From: Novosphingobium sp. SG707
GTDB taxonomy: Bacteria > Pseudomonadota > Alphaproteobacteria > Sphingomonadales > Sphingomonadaceae
Length of the DNA: 64,000 nt
Assembly (NCBI RefSeq): GCF_012275515.1
Contig: NZ_JAAZQL010000004.1
Coordinates: 496,001-560,000, forward strand
Reading direction: 5' to 3'
In this document: one piece after another, positions 44,892 to 53,857 of the stretch
Position numbering within the stretch: position 1 is the stretch's first letter
Layout of the letters: each line of letters begins with the position of its first letter
The notes under the pieces: generated by a model
What the model was told of the DNA's origin: nothing
The model's input: the letters and a program-made list of their open reading frames with translations, nothing else
Database searches by the model: none
Made by a program: the position numbers and the translations under genes

Positions 44892-45794
44892 TCATCGCGA
44901 CAGATGGCCACGTGCGTGCGAACCGCGCGCATCCGCCGCCGCGTCATGGGTCGGCTCGTCCCCAGAGCATTGCGTGCGATGCAGAATGCGGGTTTGGGTT
45001 TCGTCAAAAGCGTCGCGGCGGTGCATCGTGGCGCGGTTATCCCACACCACCACATCCCCCACCTGCCAGCGATGCGGATAGGCGAAATCGCCGTTGCTGG
45101 CATGCGCCCACAAGGCGTTCAGCAAATCCTCGGACTCCTCGAGCGACAGGCCGTTGATGTAGGCGTCAGGGCGCCGGCCAAGGTAAAGGGCATTGCGCCC
45201 CGTTTCAGGGTGGGTTCTGATGATCGGATGGCTCGGCCCCTTGTGCAGGCGCACATCCGTGATTGCCTCGCCGATCTGCTCCCCGGCACTGTTGGTGCTG
45301 ATCGCGTTCTTGATGGTCAGGCCCCGGATTTTGGCCTTTAGGCCATCCGGCAACGTGTCTAGCGCCAGATACATATTGCTGTAATGGGTATCACCGCCAG
45401 ACGGCGGAATGGCGATCGCCTGCAAGATCGACGCACTGAACGGTCGGGCCTCGAAACTGTGATCCGAATGCCACCGCAACTCCCCGAAGCCCAGCCCGCC
45501 ACCGGGTTGATTGGAGACCATCGCCACCATCCGGCGCTTGCCATCCGCCAGGCCGGTATAGGAATCGGTCACCGGCCCGAACAGGGATGTGAACGCGATT
45601 TGCTCGTCGTCAGAAAGATGCTGGCCAGGAAAGACCAGCACCAGATGGTCGAGATAGGCCTGGCGTATCAGCGCTTGCGCCGCCGCATCCAGCCTGGACA
45701 CGTCACCACATTCGATGGTGGCGCCGAGCGCGAACGGCAGAGGCTTGATGACAACATCTTTGGTCGACAAGATTTCGGTTCCGACGGAAGCCAC
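44892..45794 (-). CDS. TauD/TfdA-family Fe(II)/2-oxoglutarate dioxygenase
   Basis: A 300-residue dioxygenase with the iron ligands His109, Asp111 (LRWHSDHSF) and His258 (DNRATMHRRD), and Arg269 or Arg273 as the likely 2-oxoglutarate anchor (TRILHRT). Family members hydroxylate sulfonates, phenoxyacids or other small carboxylates so that the product falls apart. It is the first gene of the set with the ICL-like and ThDP genes, divergent from a LysR gene. Confidence 0.9.
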   Translation of the reverse strand: MASVGTEILSTKDVVIKPLPFALGATIECGDVSRLDAAAQALIRQAYLDHLVLVFPGQHLSDDEQIAFTSLFGPVTDSYTGLADGKRRMVAMVSNQPGGGLGFGELRWHSDHSFEARPFSASILQAIAIPPSGGDTHYSNMYLALDTLPDGLKAKIRGLTIKNAISTNSAGEQIGEAITDVRLHKGPSHPIIRTHPETGRNALYLGRRPDAYINGLSLEESEDLLNALWAHASNGDFAYPHRWQVGDVVVWDNRATMHRRDAFDETQTRILHRTQCSGDEPTHDAAADARGSHARGHLSR

Positions 45795-46112
45795 GGCTTT
45801 TCCCTCTCCATTTCAATCGTTACCTTCTCCTATGGGGAGGGCGCGACGGGAACAATGCGGCCCGTTCCGCGCAATCCATTAGAGCGCCTTCACAATCCCG
45901 GTTTCCGGTTGCGGAAATGTTTTATATTCCGCATAGATGGGGCGTATAAATGGGTCGCATGGATGGGCTTTGGCCACGCATATCAGCGGACTGAATTCAC
46001 CCCCTCAATCTTGCGCCACACCGAGCCGGCCTTGAAGGCCCGTCGGACATGCTGTTGATTGAAGGCGACGCGCCTGGCTTGTGCGCCGGGACCGAGCGTC
46101 AGGGAGACCAAT
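45795..46112. other. Divergent promoter region, TauD-like / LysR
   Basis: 318 bp without a gene. A dyad TGCGGAA (45910-45916) / TTCCGCA (45927-45933) with a 10-nt AT-rich spacer is a candidate LysR site. The LysR ribosome site AGGGAG lies just before GTG 46113. Confidence 0.45.
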
Positions 46113-47039
46113 GTGCGACAGATTTTCTCTCTTCGACAGATTGAAGGCTTCCTGCTCGCCAGCGATCTGCGCTCCTTCACGCGCGCGGCCGAGGCCATGC
46201 GCATCTCGCAATCCGCCTTTTCCCAACTGATCCGGGAGTTGGAGACCCGCCTCGAGATCCGGCTGTTCGATCGCACGACCCGCAGCATCGCGCTCACCAA
46301 CGCAGGCGAAGTGATGTATCGCAAGCTGAGCAAATGCATGAGCGCGATCGACGAAGCCTGCGAGGAAGCGCGCGCCATCGCGCGTGCGGAACATGGTCAT
46401 ATCGTGCTGGGCACGGTTGCCTCGATTGCGTCGGGAATCGTGACGCGAGCCCTCGGGCGATTACGCGCAGAACATCCCGGGATCAGAGTCACCCTGACCG
46501 AGGGGCTGAATGATGATCTGATGGATAAGGTCGCCAAGGGAGATCTAGACCTCGCGGTTGCCGCGCAGGTGGACAAGGTGCTGCCCATTTCCTTCCGTTC
46601 TCTGGTGGAGGATGAACTGGTTGTGGTGTTGCCCGGCGGGCATAGGATGGCGGGGGCCAAGCGTCTCAAATGGTCTGATCTCGACAATGAGAACCTGGTT
46701 CTCGCGGTTCGAATGTCTTCAACCTATGAATACATATCAGACAAAATCGGCTCTCATAATATCAATCTTGGGGCCGAATATCAGGCGGCCAGCGTGTTCA
46801 CCGCACTCAGTATGGTGCGCGCCGGCTTTGGCCTATCCTTTATACCGGGTATTATACTGGCCGATCTCAATCTCGACGGGCTGTCCATCGTCCAGATCGA
46901 GGACCCGCCAATCCGGCGAATCGGGATCTGCCATTCGAGTGATCGCGGCGTTTCGCCCGCAGCACATCAGTTTGAAATCTTCCTGAAGGCCGAGATCGCC
47001 GCTGCGCAGCGCAATCGCCCCTTCACGGCGCACGCATAG
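46113..47039 (+). CDS. LysR-family transcriptional regulator
   Basis: A 308-residue regulator (QIEGFLLASDLRSFTRAAEAMRISQSAFSQLIREL at 8-42 for the HTH). The GTG at 46113 follows AGGGAG by 7 nt and gives the usual N-terminus; an open frame from 46059 has no support. It is divergent from the TauD-like gene, so it probably controls the 45.8-42.2 kb operon. It converges with the PaaG-like gene. Confidence 0.87.
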   Translation: MRQIFSLRQIEGFLLASDLRSFTRAAEAMRISQSAFSQLIRELETRLEIRLFDRTTRSIALTNAGEVMYRKLSKCMSAIDEACEEARAIARAEHGHIVLGTVASIASGIVTRALGRLRAEHPGIRVTLTEGLNDDLMDKVAKGDLDLAVAAQVDKVLPISFRSLVEDELVVVLPGGHRMAGAKRLKWSDLDNENLVLAVRMSSTYEYISDKIGSHNINLGAEYQAASVFTALSMVRAGFGLSFIPGIILADLNLDGLSIVQIEDPPIRRIGICHSSDRGVSPAAHQFEIFLKAEIAAAQRNRPFTAHA

Positions 47040-47043
47040 GATT

Positions 47044-47094
47044 GCGGGGGCGTGACTGGCCCGGGCGGTTTGTTTCGTACCCTGTCGCCCCCGC
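47044..47094. terminator. GC hairpin between convergent genes
   Basis: GCGGGGGCG (47044-47052) and its complement CGCCCCCGC (47086-47094) with a 33-nt loop, just after the LysR stop codon. A terminator role is possible; the long loop weakens it. Confidence 0.4.
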
Positions 47095-47173
47095 GCTTGC
47101 CAAGTCATAAGGCACAAGCACCCAACGCCCCGTCCGTCGGCCAGACCCGCAAAGACAGCGTCAGTGACTGACC

Positions 47174-47968
47174 TCAGCGCCCTTTAAAGTCTGGTTTGCG
47201 TTTTTCGGCAAAAGCGCGGATCGCCTCCCCAAAGTCTTGGGTTCGACCGGCCAGCGACTGGTTGGTCCGCTCCACATCCAGCATGGCATCAAAGCCTTGT
47301 TCCAGCGCGACTGCTACCTGTTTGCGGATCATCCCGATCGCGCGGGTCGGCCCGGCGGCCAGTCTTGCGGCAACGCCCTGCGCCTCTGGCAGCACCTCGC
47401 CATCGGGCACCACCCGCGTTACCAATCCCGCGTCCAAGGCCTCGGCCGCCCCCATCCGCTCCCCGAGCAGCGCCATCTCGAGCGCCCTTGCCCTGCCAGC
47501 GCTCCGGGCGACCAGCCAAGTCGCCCCTGCGTCGGGGACCAGACCGATATTGACAAAGGCCAGCAGCAGATAGCCGCTATCGCCCATCACCACGATGTCT
47601 GAAGCGAGCGCAAGGCTGAGCCCTGCCCCGGCACACGGACCATTGAGCGCACACACCACAGGAATATCCAAACCGGCCAGCTTGCGCATGACGGGATGAT
47701 AGGCCGCATCAAGCAGGGCTCCCAGATCCTCGGGCAGGCCGTCATAACCAGCCCCATCAGGCTGGATATCGGCGCCCGCGCAGAAAAATCGCCCATCGCC
47801 CGTCAACAGCAGCGCCCGCGCACACCGAACCTCGGCCGAATCCAGTGCGGCGCCCAACTCACGAAGCAGAGCAGGTGTCAGCGCATTGAGCTTCTCGGGA
47901 CGGTTGAGCGTGATGGTCGCCACATCGTCCACATGGCCAGTTTTGATGAAGTGGTAGGGCGTCATCAT
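47174..47968 (-). CDS. Enoyl-CoA hydratase/isomerase family, PaaG-like
   Basis: A 264-residue crotonase-fold protein. The oxyanion-hole motifs are seen at FFCAGADIQPDG and NGPCAGAGLSLAL. The active-site segment reads AFVNIGLVPDAG, with Asp where PaaG has its catalytic Asp and no hydratase Glu. Together with the C-terminal RTQDFGEAIRAFAEKRKPDFKGR this points to a PaaG-type isomerase of unsaturated or epoxy acyl-CoA. It is the last gene of the 53.5-47.2 kb set, with ATG 47968 behind GGGGAAGA. A 196-bp gap separates it from the LeuD-like gene. Confidence 0.86.
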   Translation of the reverse strand: MMTPYHFIKTGHVDDVATITLNRPEKLNALTPALLRELGAALDSAEVRCARALLLTGDGRFFCAGADIQPDGAGYDGLPEDLGALLDAAYHPVMRKLAGLDIPVVCALNGPCAGAGLSLALASDIVVMGDSGYLLLAFVNIGLVPDAGATWLVARSAGRARALEMALLGERMGAAEALDAGLVTRVVPDGEVLPEAQGVAARLAAGPTRAIGMIRKQVAVALEQGFDAMLDVERTNQSLAGRTQDFGEAIRAFAEKRKPDFKGR

Positions 47969-48164
47969 TCTTCCCCGCTCGCTCCTGCCGTTAGGGTGAG
48001 GATTTGCACGCCCCACGCCTTACTGGGGCACGTCGGAACAGGTATGGCGCGCGTATCCGCCGGTTCCCGCTGTGAGCCAACCAGGCGGCGAAACGCGCCC
48101 TGAGGGTACTGACGCAAAGATCGATCCCTGTAAGAACAGGAGCGTGAATCGCTCTGGGGCGATC

Positions 48165-48794
48165 CTAATCCGATGGCCCAAGTGCGCCCTTCCAGATCCA
48201 GGGGCGCTTGATCCGGTCTGCCGCCTGCCAAGCGCCAATCGCCTCACGGAGGCGCAGCGTCTGACCGATATCATCGAGGCCCAGCAGCAGAGCCTCGCGC
48301 CGTCGTCGTTCAATATCGAAAGCGATCGTGCGGCCGCAAGGCGTGGTGATGGTCTGCTCAGACAGGTCAACGGTCATAGGCATATCACAGACCTCGACCT
48401 CGGCGGCAAGGGCGGCGATGGTCGCGGTATCGAGTCGTATCGGCAACAGGCCGTTCTGGAAGCAATTGGCATGGAAGATATCGCCGAAGCTGGGCGCGAT
48501 GACGACCTTGATGCCACGTCCAGCCAGCGCCGTCACCGCCCCTTCGCGCGAGGAACCGCAACCGAAATTGGCGCCAGCCAGCAGGATTGGCGCCTCACGA
48601 AAACGCGGTTGGTTGAGCACAAACGTCCCATTCTCGCTGCCATCGGGCAGGAAACGCAGCATTTCAAAGGCATAATCACCCAGCCTGGTCTGATCGGGCG
48701 CAGTGAGGCGCTCGATGCGGATGATCACATCGGTATCCATGTTCGCCTGCAACAAAGGCGCGGCCTGCCCGGCCACAATGGTAAAGGGTGGCAT
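48165..48794 (-). CDS. LeuD-like hydratase small subunit, copy 1
   Basis: A 209-residue swivelling domain subunit. The early MDTDVIIRIERL segment and GCGSSREGAVTAL (near 75-87) are the signatures of the aconitase/isopropylmalate-isomerase small subunit. The sequence after GCGSSRE differs from true LeuD (usually HAPWAL), which suggests a substrate other than isopropylmalate. It starts 2 bp after the LeuC-like gene, so the two form one enzyme. Confidence 0.88.
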   Translation of the reverse strand: MPPFTIVAGQAAPLLQANMDTDVIIRIERLTAPDQTRLGDYAFEMLRFLPDGSENGTFVLNQPRFREAPILLAGANFGCGSSREGAVTALAGRGIKVVIAPSFGDIFHANCFQNGLLPIRLDTATIAALAAEVEVCDMPMTVDLSEQTITTPCGRTIAFDIERRRREALLLGLDDIGQTLRLREAIGAWQAADRIKRPWIWKGALGPSD

Positions 48795-48796
48795 GG

Positions 48797-50194
48797 CTAG
48801 ATCGTCCTTACATCGGCAATGGCGCCCGCGATGGCCGCCGCCGCCGCCATCGCGGGGCTGGCAAGATGGGTGCGTGCCCCCGGCCCCTGACGCCCCACGA
48901 AGTTGCGGTTCGAGGTCGAAACACAGCGCTCACCCGGCGCCACAAGCTCGCCGTTGGCGGCCACACACATGCTGCACCCCGGCTCGCGCCATTCAAAGCC
49001 GGCTTCGCGGAAGACGCGGTCAAGCCCTTCGGCTTCAGCGGCAGATTTGACCGCGACCGAACCGGGCACGACCCAGGCAGCAACATTGGTCGCCTTGCGG
49101 CGCCCGCGCACAATCGCCGCCGCCTCACGCAAATCCGAAAGGCGTGAATTTGCGCAGGATCCAATGAAAACGCGGTCGACCTTGCGGCCAGCCAAGGGGC
49201 GCCCCGGTTCAAGTCCCATGTAATCGAGTGCGGCGCACATGTCAGCGCGCGCGCGCGCATCGATGCCGCTGGCAGGGTCAGGAACAGGTTCATTGACGCC
49301 AATGGCCTGCTCGGGACTGGTACCCCAGGTGATGGTGGGTTGCACCTGCCCGACATCGATGGAAACTGACCGATCAAAATGTGCATCAGCGTCGGAAGCC
49401 AGCCCGCGCCATTGTACGACCGCACGGTCGAACGCCTCGCCAGTCGGCGCGAAGGGGCGGCCCGCGAGATAGGCGAACGTCACGTCGTCGGGCGCAATCA
49501 GACCGGAGCGTGCGCCAAGTTCAACCGCAAGGTTGCAGATCGTCAGCCGCCCTTCCATCTCCATCGTTGCAACGGCAGGCCCGTCGAACTCCACCGCCTT
49601 GCCCACGCCCGCGGCAACGCCCAACCGGGCGATCACATGGAGGATCACATCCTTGGGCGACACGCCGCGCGCCAATTGGCCCTCCAGCGTGACCCGCATC
49701 GTGCCTGGTCGCTGCAACCGCAACGTCTGGGTGGCCAGCGCATGCACGCACTCCAATGTGCCGACACCGAAAGCCAGCGCGCCAAGTCCGCCATTGGTGC
49801 AGGTATGGCTGTCGGCGCAGATCAGCACCATCCCGGGTAGCACAAGGCCGAGTTCAGGTGCCATCACATGCACAATGCCCTGACCACCCGTGCCCGCATC
49901 GAACAGGCGAATGCCCGCCTTGGTCACCCCGGCCTTCATCCGGTCATACAGCCGCGCACCTCGCTCAAACGTCCGCGCGGTTCGCCCTGGCATGGTCGAG
50001 ATGGCATGATCAACCGTCGCGAAACACAGTTCCGGGCTGGCGACCGGCAGGCCGCGCGCGGCCATCTCGTCGAAAGCCAGTGCCCCGGAAAGATCGTGAA
50101 GCAGATGGCGATCAACATGCATCAGATCCCAGCCATCGCCGAGATCCGCCACGACATGGTCATCCCAGATCTTGTCCAGCAAGGTCTTGGCCAT
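48797..50194 (-). CDS. LeuC-like hydratase large subunit, copy 1
   Basis: A 465-residue aconitase-family large subunit. The [4Fe-4S] ligands are Cys347 (GSCANSRLSDL), Cys407 and Cys410 (PGCSMC), and the protein ends with the usual STSNRNFVGRQGPGARTHLASP. It would hydrate or isomerise a substituted maleate/citraconate-type acid together with LeuD copy 1. Its start at 50194 is 6 bp after the lyase gene. A paralog lies at 54754-56169, so two such enzymes exist in the regulon. Confidence 0.9.
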   Translation of the reverse strand: MAKTLLDKIWDDHVVADLGDGWDLMHVDRHLLHDLSGALAFDEMAARGLPVASPELCFATVDHAISTMPGRTARTFERGARLYDRMKAGVTKAGIRLFDAGTGGQGIVHVMAPELGLVLPGMVLICADSHTCTNGGLGALAFGVGTLECVHALATQTLRLQRPGTMRVTLEGQLARGVSPKDVILHVIARLGVAAGVGKAVEFDGPAVATMEMEGRLTICNLAVELGARSGLIAPDDVTFAYLAGRPFAPTGEAFDRAVVQWRGLASDADAHFDRSVSIDVGQVQPTITWGTSPEQAIGVNEPVPDPASGIDARARADMCAALDYMGLEPGRPLAGRKVDRVFIGSCANSRLSDLREAAAIVRGRRKATNVAAWVVPGSVAVKSAAEAEGLDRVFREAGFEWREPGCSMCVAANGELVAPGERCVSTSNRNFVGRQGPGARTHLASPAMAAAAAIAGAIADVRTI

Positions 50195-50199
50195 GATCT

Positions 50200-51063
50200 T
50201 CAATCCTCTTCTCCTCCAGCCATTGCGCGAATGGCATCCCATTTGTCCGAACCCAGTCGTCGGTAGAAGCCGGCCAGCAGACCGGGCGGCGGCGCTTCGG
50301 GTGGCCCTCCATCGCGCAGGTGATGCAGCGCCGCTTCGATTGCGCCGGTTGCCGCAAGCAGCGCCACCGCCGGATAGATCGCCAGCCGATACCCCATCTG
50401 CCTAGCCTCGGACTGATCGAGCAGCGGGGTGCGACCGCCCGGTACAAGGTTCAGAACGCAAGGCCCGGCAACCCGCTGCGGCACCTGCACGAGTTCATCG
50501 CGGTTTTCGATTGCCTCGACAAAGGTCATGTCCGCCCCCGCCCGCAAGGCAGCATTGGCACGCGCCACCGCTTCCTCGAAATCAGCAACCGCTCTTGCGT
50601 CGGTGCGGGCAATGATCACGAAATCGGGATTGCGCCGGGCAGCAACCGCCGCGCGGATCTTGCTGACGAATTCGTCGCGCGCAATGACGTCCTTGCCCTC
50701 CAGATGCCCGCACCGCTTGGGCGACACCTGGTCCTCGATATGAATGGCGGCGATGCCGCGCGCCTCGAACTCCCGTACGGTGCGGGTGACATTGAGTTCG
50801 TTGCCATACCCTGTGTCGGCGTCCGAGATGAGCGGGATGGCGACCGACCGGCTCATCCGTCCGGCGTGCTCGGCCATTTCGGTGAGCGTGAGGAGGCCAT
50901 AGTCGGGAAAACCATGCGCCGCCGAGGCGCCCGCTCCTGTCATGTAGCAGGCCTCGAACCCCGCTCCCTCGACCAGACATGCGCTAAGGCTGTCATAGGC
51001 GCCGGGCGCTATCAGCAGATCCCCCTGCGCGAGACGTTGCCGCAATCGGGCAGAGGGGGTCAT
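50200..51063 (-). CDS. 2-Methylisocitrate-lyase-family C-C lyase, copy 1
   Basis: A 287-residue ICL/PEP-mutase-superfamily lyase with the metal motif SDADTGYGN and catalytic Cys118 in PKRCGH. This signature belongs to lyases of 2-methylisocitrate, dimethylmalate and similar acids. ATG 51063 follows GGAGG; an in-frame TTG at 51117 would overlap the receptor stop but is less likely. It lies between a TonB receptor and the LeuC/LeuD pair in one operon. The probable job is to split the hydrated product into a 2-oxo acid and a short dicarboxylate. Confidence 0.9.
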   Translation of the reverse strand: MTPSARLRQRLAQGDLLIAPGAYDSLSACLVEGAGFEACYMTGAGASAAHGFPDYGLLTLTEMAEHAGRMSRSVAIPLISDADTGYGNELNVTRTVREFEARGIAAIHIEDQVSPKRCGHLEGKDVIARDEFVSKIRAAVAARRNPDFVIIARTDARAVADFEEAVARANAALRAGADMTFVEAIENRDELVQVPQRVAGPCVLNLVPGGRTPLLDQSEARQMGYRLAIYPAVALLAATGAIEAALHHLRDGGPPEAPPPGLLAGFYRRLGSDKWDAIRAMAGGEED

Positions 51064-51113
51064 CGGCGCGCCTCCAAACCAGACAGGTTGATCATGGATA
51101 CAAGGTGCATCGA

Positions 51114-53516
51114 TCAATACTTCACGCTGAACTGGATGCCATAGGTGGCCGGCATGCCAGCATAGCGGCGGACATTGTCGACGGCGCGCGCAACATTGGT
51201 CCAGTAATACTGGTTGGTGACATTTTTCCCATAAACCTGAACGCGATAGCGTCCGTCACCAAACTCCATGCCCGCACGCAGGTCGAGCAGCCAATAGGCG
51301 TCGATAGCGAGCAGCCCATTCCCGCCGAAGCCCGACGTCGTCTGTGAACGGTAATTGGCATTGCCGCCCAGAATAGCCGTCCTGCCGCCGCCGACGGCGA
51401 AGCGGTATTCGCCATCGAACACTACTTGCCATGTGGGCGTGTAAGGGAATGCATTCCCCTGGAAATCCACGGTATTGCCAAGGATATCGGCATTCACGAA
51501 AGAGCCCAGAACCTTGGAATGGAGATAGGTGCCCGCCGCGCTCAGCGTCAGGCCATGGATCGGAAAGACGGAAATCTGCGCCTCGGCGCCGTCGATCTCG
51601 GACTTGGGCACATTGGTCAGTGCGTTCAGCGCGCCAAAGACGTTGGGCTGGAACACCTGCCTGCCAAGGACCTGCTTGTCGCGATAGTCGTAGTAGAAAG
51701 CGGCCGCCGTGAATTCCAGCTTCCGATCCAGCAGCGTGGTCTTGATGCCAGCCTCATAGGCCAGAACCGATTCCTGCGATGCTGGCGAATATTGCAGATC
51801 GTTCGTCGCGGTGGGCGTGGAGGAACTGCCCGCCTTGTAACCCTTGCTGACATTTGCATAGAGTAGCGTATTGGGCGTCGGCTTGAAGTCCACGCCGCCG
51901 CGCCATGACAGGTTGTGCTGGTCGAGGTTATTGAAATAGCGATCGGTGGTATATTGCGGGTTCAGCGTGGCGCACTGGCCCACCGGGATCGATGTCAGCG
52001 GCGGCAGATTCTGGCTGGCCCGGGTCTTGTTGGCAAGCTGGGTGAATGCGCTGGCCGAGCTGTCATCCAGCGCGAAGGTACAACCATCATAATTGAGGTT
52101 TGCCTGTGTATAGCGGATCCCACCGTGGAAGGTGAGACGATTGGTGGCGTGCAAGTCGACATTGACAAAGGCCGCCTTGGTATCGAAATGCTGCCGCAGG
52201 TCGGCCTCGATGTTGTCGAGTGGCGTCGCCGCATTGACGGACAGCGCCGTGGTCGAATAGGGAATCTGGATGGCCTGCTGCTGATGCGTATCATCCTTCG
52301 CATAATTGACACCAAGAATGTACGAGACCGGCCCAAGATCGCCAGCACCACGCAGTTCCTGCGAGATCGATTTGAGTTCGCCCGGCATTTCTGAATCGAT
52401 ATTGGTTAGGTTGGTCCCATCGGCATCGACCATCTGGCGAATCCGGGCGTAGGCATAAGACGTGATCGATGTCAGCGTCAGGGCGCGTGATACAGCATAA
52501 TCCATGCGCAGGTTGGCCTGTACAAAACCGCTGTCACTCCGATAGGCCTTGCCGGGGTCCCAGTCGGCGGCGCGCGGGTTGGCGGGCGCTACGGGATAGC
52601 TGGCAAGCAACGGAGTCGCGCTGGCAAGACGGGCCGTACCCGGTATGAAGGCTTGAAACTGGGGAGCCTGGGTTTCGGACTTGTCGATCCAGCCATTGAC
52701 ATTGAGCGCAACCTTCAGCTTGTCGGTCGGCCGCCAGGCCAGCATCACCCGGCCCTGCGTGAAATGTTGCGCGCCCTGGCTGTCATTACGTGTATAGCTG
52801 CGCTGCCAGTCACCGCTCTGTACCGTGCGGACCGCGATGCGCCCATCCAACGTCGAGCTCAGCGGGCCGCTGACATAGCCCTGCACATCCGCCGTGTTGA
52901 AACGACCAAAACTACCCACGAAACCAGCATGAAAGCTGTCGGTAGGTTTGGCCGCGATATAGTTGATCGCGCCACCAGTTGCATTCTGGCCAAACAGTGT
53001 GCCCTGCGGCCCCTTCAAAACTTCGACACGTTCGAGATCAAAGGCGCTGCCCTTGGCCTCGATGGAAAAAGGCAGCGGCGCCTCGTCAACATAGACGCTG
53101 ACCGTGGGGCGGGCGGCGATCGACGTGTCGAAGAAGCCAACGCCACGCAGCGAGAATACCGGCACCGAACGCCCACTTTCCACGTAGCTGAGCCCCGGCG
53201 TGACCTTGACCAGATCCTGTACGTCGTAAATCCCTTTACTGACGAGCTGCGTGCCAGACAGCGCGGTCACCGAAGCCGCCACATTCATCAGGCTTTCACG
53301 ACGCTTGTTGGCGGTGACGATGATTTCCCCAGCCGTTCCTGCATCGGCAGGCTCCGTGGTGAGGGCAGCCGACGCCCTCGGCGCGGGGGAGACTGGCGGC
53401 GCATCCGTCTGCGCCCATGCCTCGCAGACCCCAACCCCAGAAGCGATGCCAAGCGCGCATGCCCAGGCAGCCACAGAACCACCGAGGCTCCTTTGAACAC
53501 GTAAAATCCCCATCAT
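51114..53516 (-). CDS. TonB-dependent outer-membrane receptor
   Basis: A 800-residue receptor. A signal peptide (about 1-35) is followed by EIIVTANKRRESLMNV (TonB box region), plug motif LKGPQGTLFGQNATGGAINY and a barrel ending in YGIQFSVKY. It is the first gene of the operon with the lyase and LeuCD-like genes, so it probably imports their substrate. The start is ATG 53516 or 53513. The promoter region holds two TTGCATG-type palindromes. Confidence 0.92.
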   Translation of the reverse strand: MMGILRVQRSLGGSVAAWACALGIASGVGVCEAWAQTDAPPVSPAPRASAALTTEPADAGTAGEIIVTANKRRESLMNVAASVTALSGTQLVSKGIYDVQDLVKVTPGLSYVESGRSVPVFSLRGVGFFDTSIAARPTVSVYVDEAPLPFSIEAKGSAFDLERVEVLKGPQGTLFGQNATGGAINYIAAKPTDSFHAGFVGSFGRFNTADVQGYVSGPLSSTLDGRIAVRTVQSGDWQRSYTRNDSQGAQHFTQGRVMLAWRPTDKLKVALNVNGWIDKSETQAPQFQAFIPGTARLASATPLLASYPVAPANPRAADWDPGKAYRSDSGFVQANLRMDYAVSRALTLTSITSYAYARIRQMVDADGTNLTNIDSEMPGELKSISQELRGAGDLGPVSYILGVNYAKDDTHQQQAIQIPYSTTALSVNAATPLDNIEADLRQHFDTKAAFVNVDLHATNRLTFHGGIRYTQANLNYDGCTFALDDSSASAFTQLANKTRASQNLPPLTSIPVGQCATLNPQYTTDRYFNNLDQHNLSWRGGVDFKPTPNTLLYANVSKGYKAGSSSTPTATNDLQYSPASQESVLAYEAGIKTTLLDRKLEFTAAAFYYDYRDKQVLGRQVFQPNVFGALNALTNVPKSEIDGAEAQISVFPIHGLTLSAAGTYLHSKVLGSFVNADILGNTVDFQGNAFPYTPTWQVVFDGEYRFAVGGGRTAILGGNANYRSQTTSGFGGNGLLAIDAYWLLDLRAGMEFGDGRYRVQVYGKNVTNQYYWTNVARAVDNVRRYAGMPATYGIQFSVKY

Positions 53517-53857
53517 CACATCATCCTCTCGTCGCCGCCATGTTGCCTGGTCGGACTCGTTCATAAGCAGTTAGCTCGCGCCACCTTGCGCGGTACTCCC
53601 CTTCCCGGTCATCGCCGCCCTAGAGTCAGCGCGAGAGCCGCAACCGCAGCCATGTCCGCTGCTCCGACTCTTACGTCATTTCATTTTTGCATGCAATATT
53701 TTTCTCTTGCGCATTACGGTGTCAAGAAATGTCGGAATTTCAGCTTATTCACGGGCATTTTTGTCCTACCCCTCAGCAATTACCGAAATCTTGCATGTAA
53801 TCTTCTTTTGTGCGAGGACAGCCTCAGGTATCCAAACCCTGAACAGGAGCGAGCCGC
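53517..53857. promoter_or_regulatory. Divergent promoter with two GntR-type palindromes
   Basis: 341 bp between the TonB receptor and the second lyase gene. TTGCATGCAA (53687-53696) is a perfect palindrome and TTGCATGTAA (53791-53800) differs by one base, 58 bp before the ATG at 53858. Pairs of the same motif occur at 58173/58225 and 60808/60870. It probably drives both operons under the GntR regulator. Confidence 0.75.

Noticed and set aside
48165..50194. Leucine biosynthesis leuCD
   Set aside because: No leuA or leuB is nearby, the small subunit differs after GCGSSRE, and the genes share an operon with a lyase and receptor.
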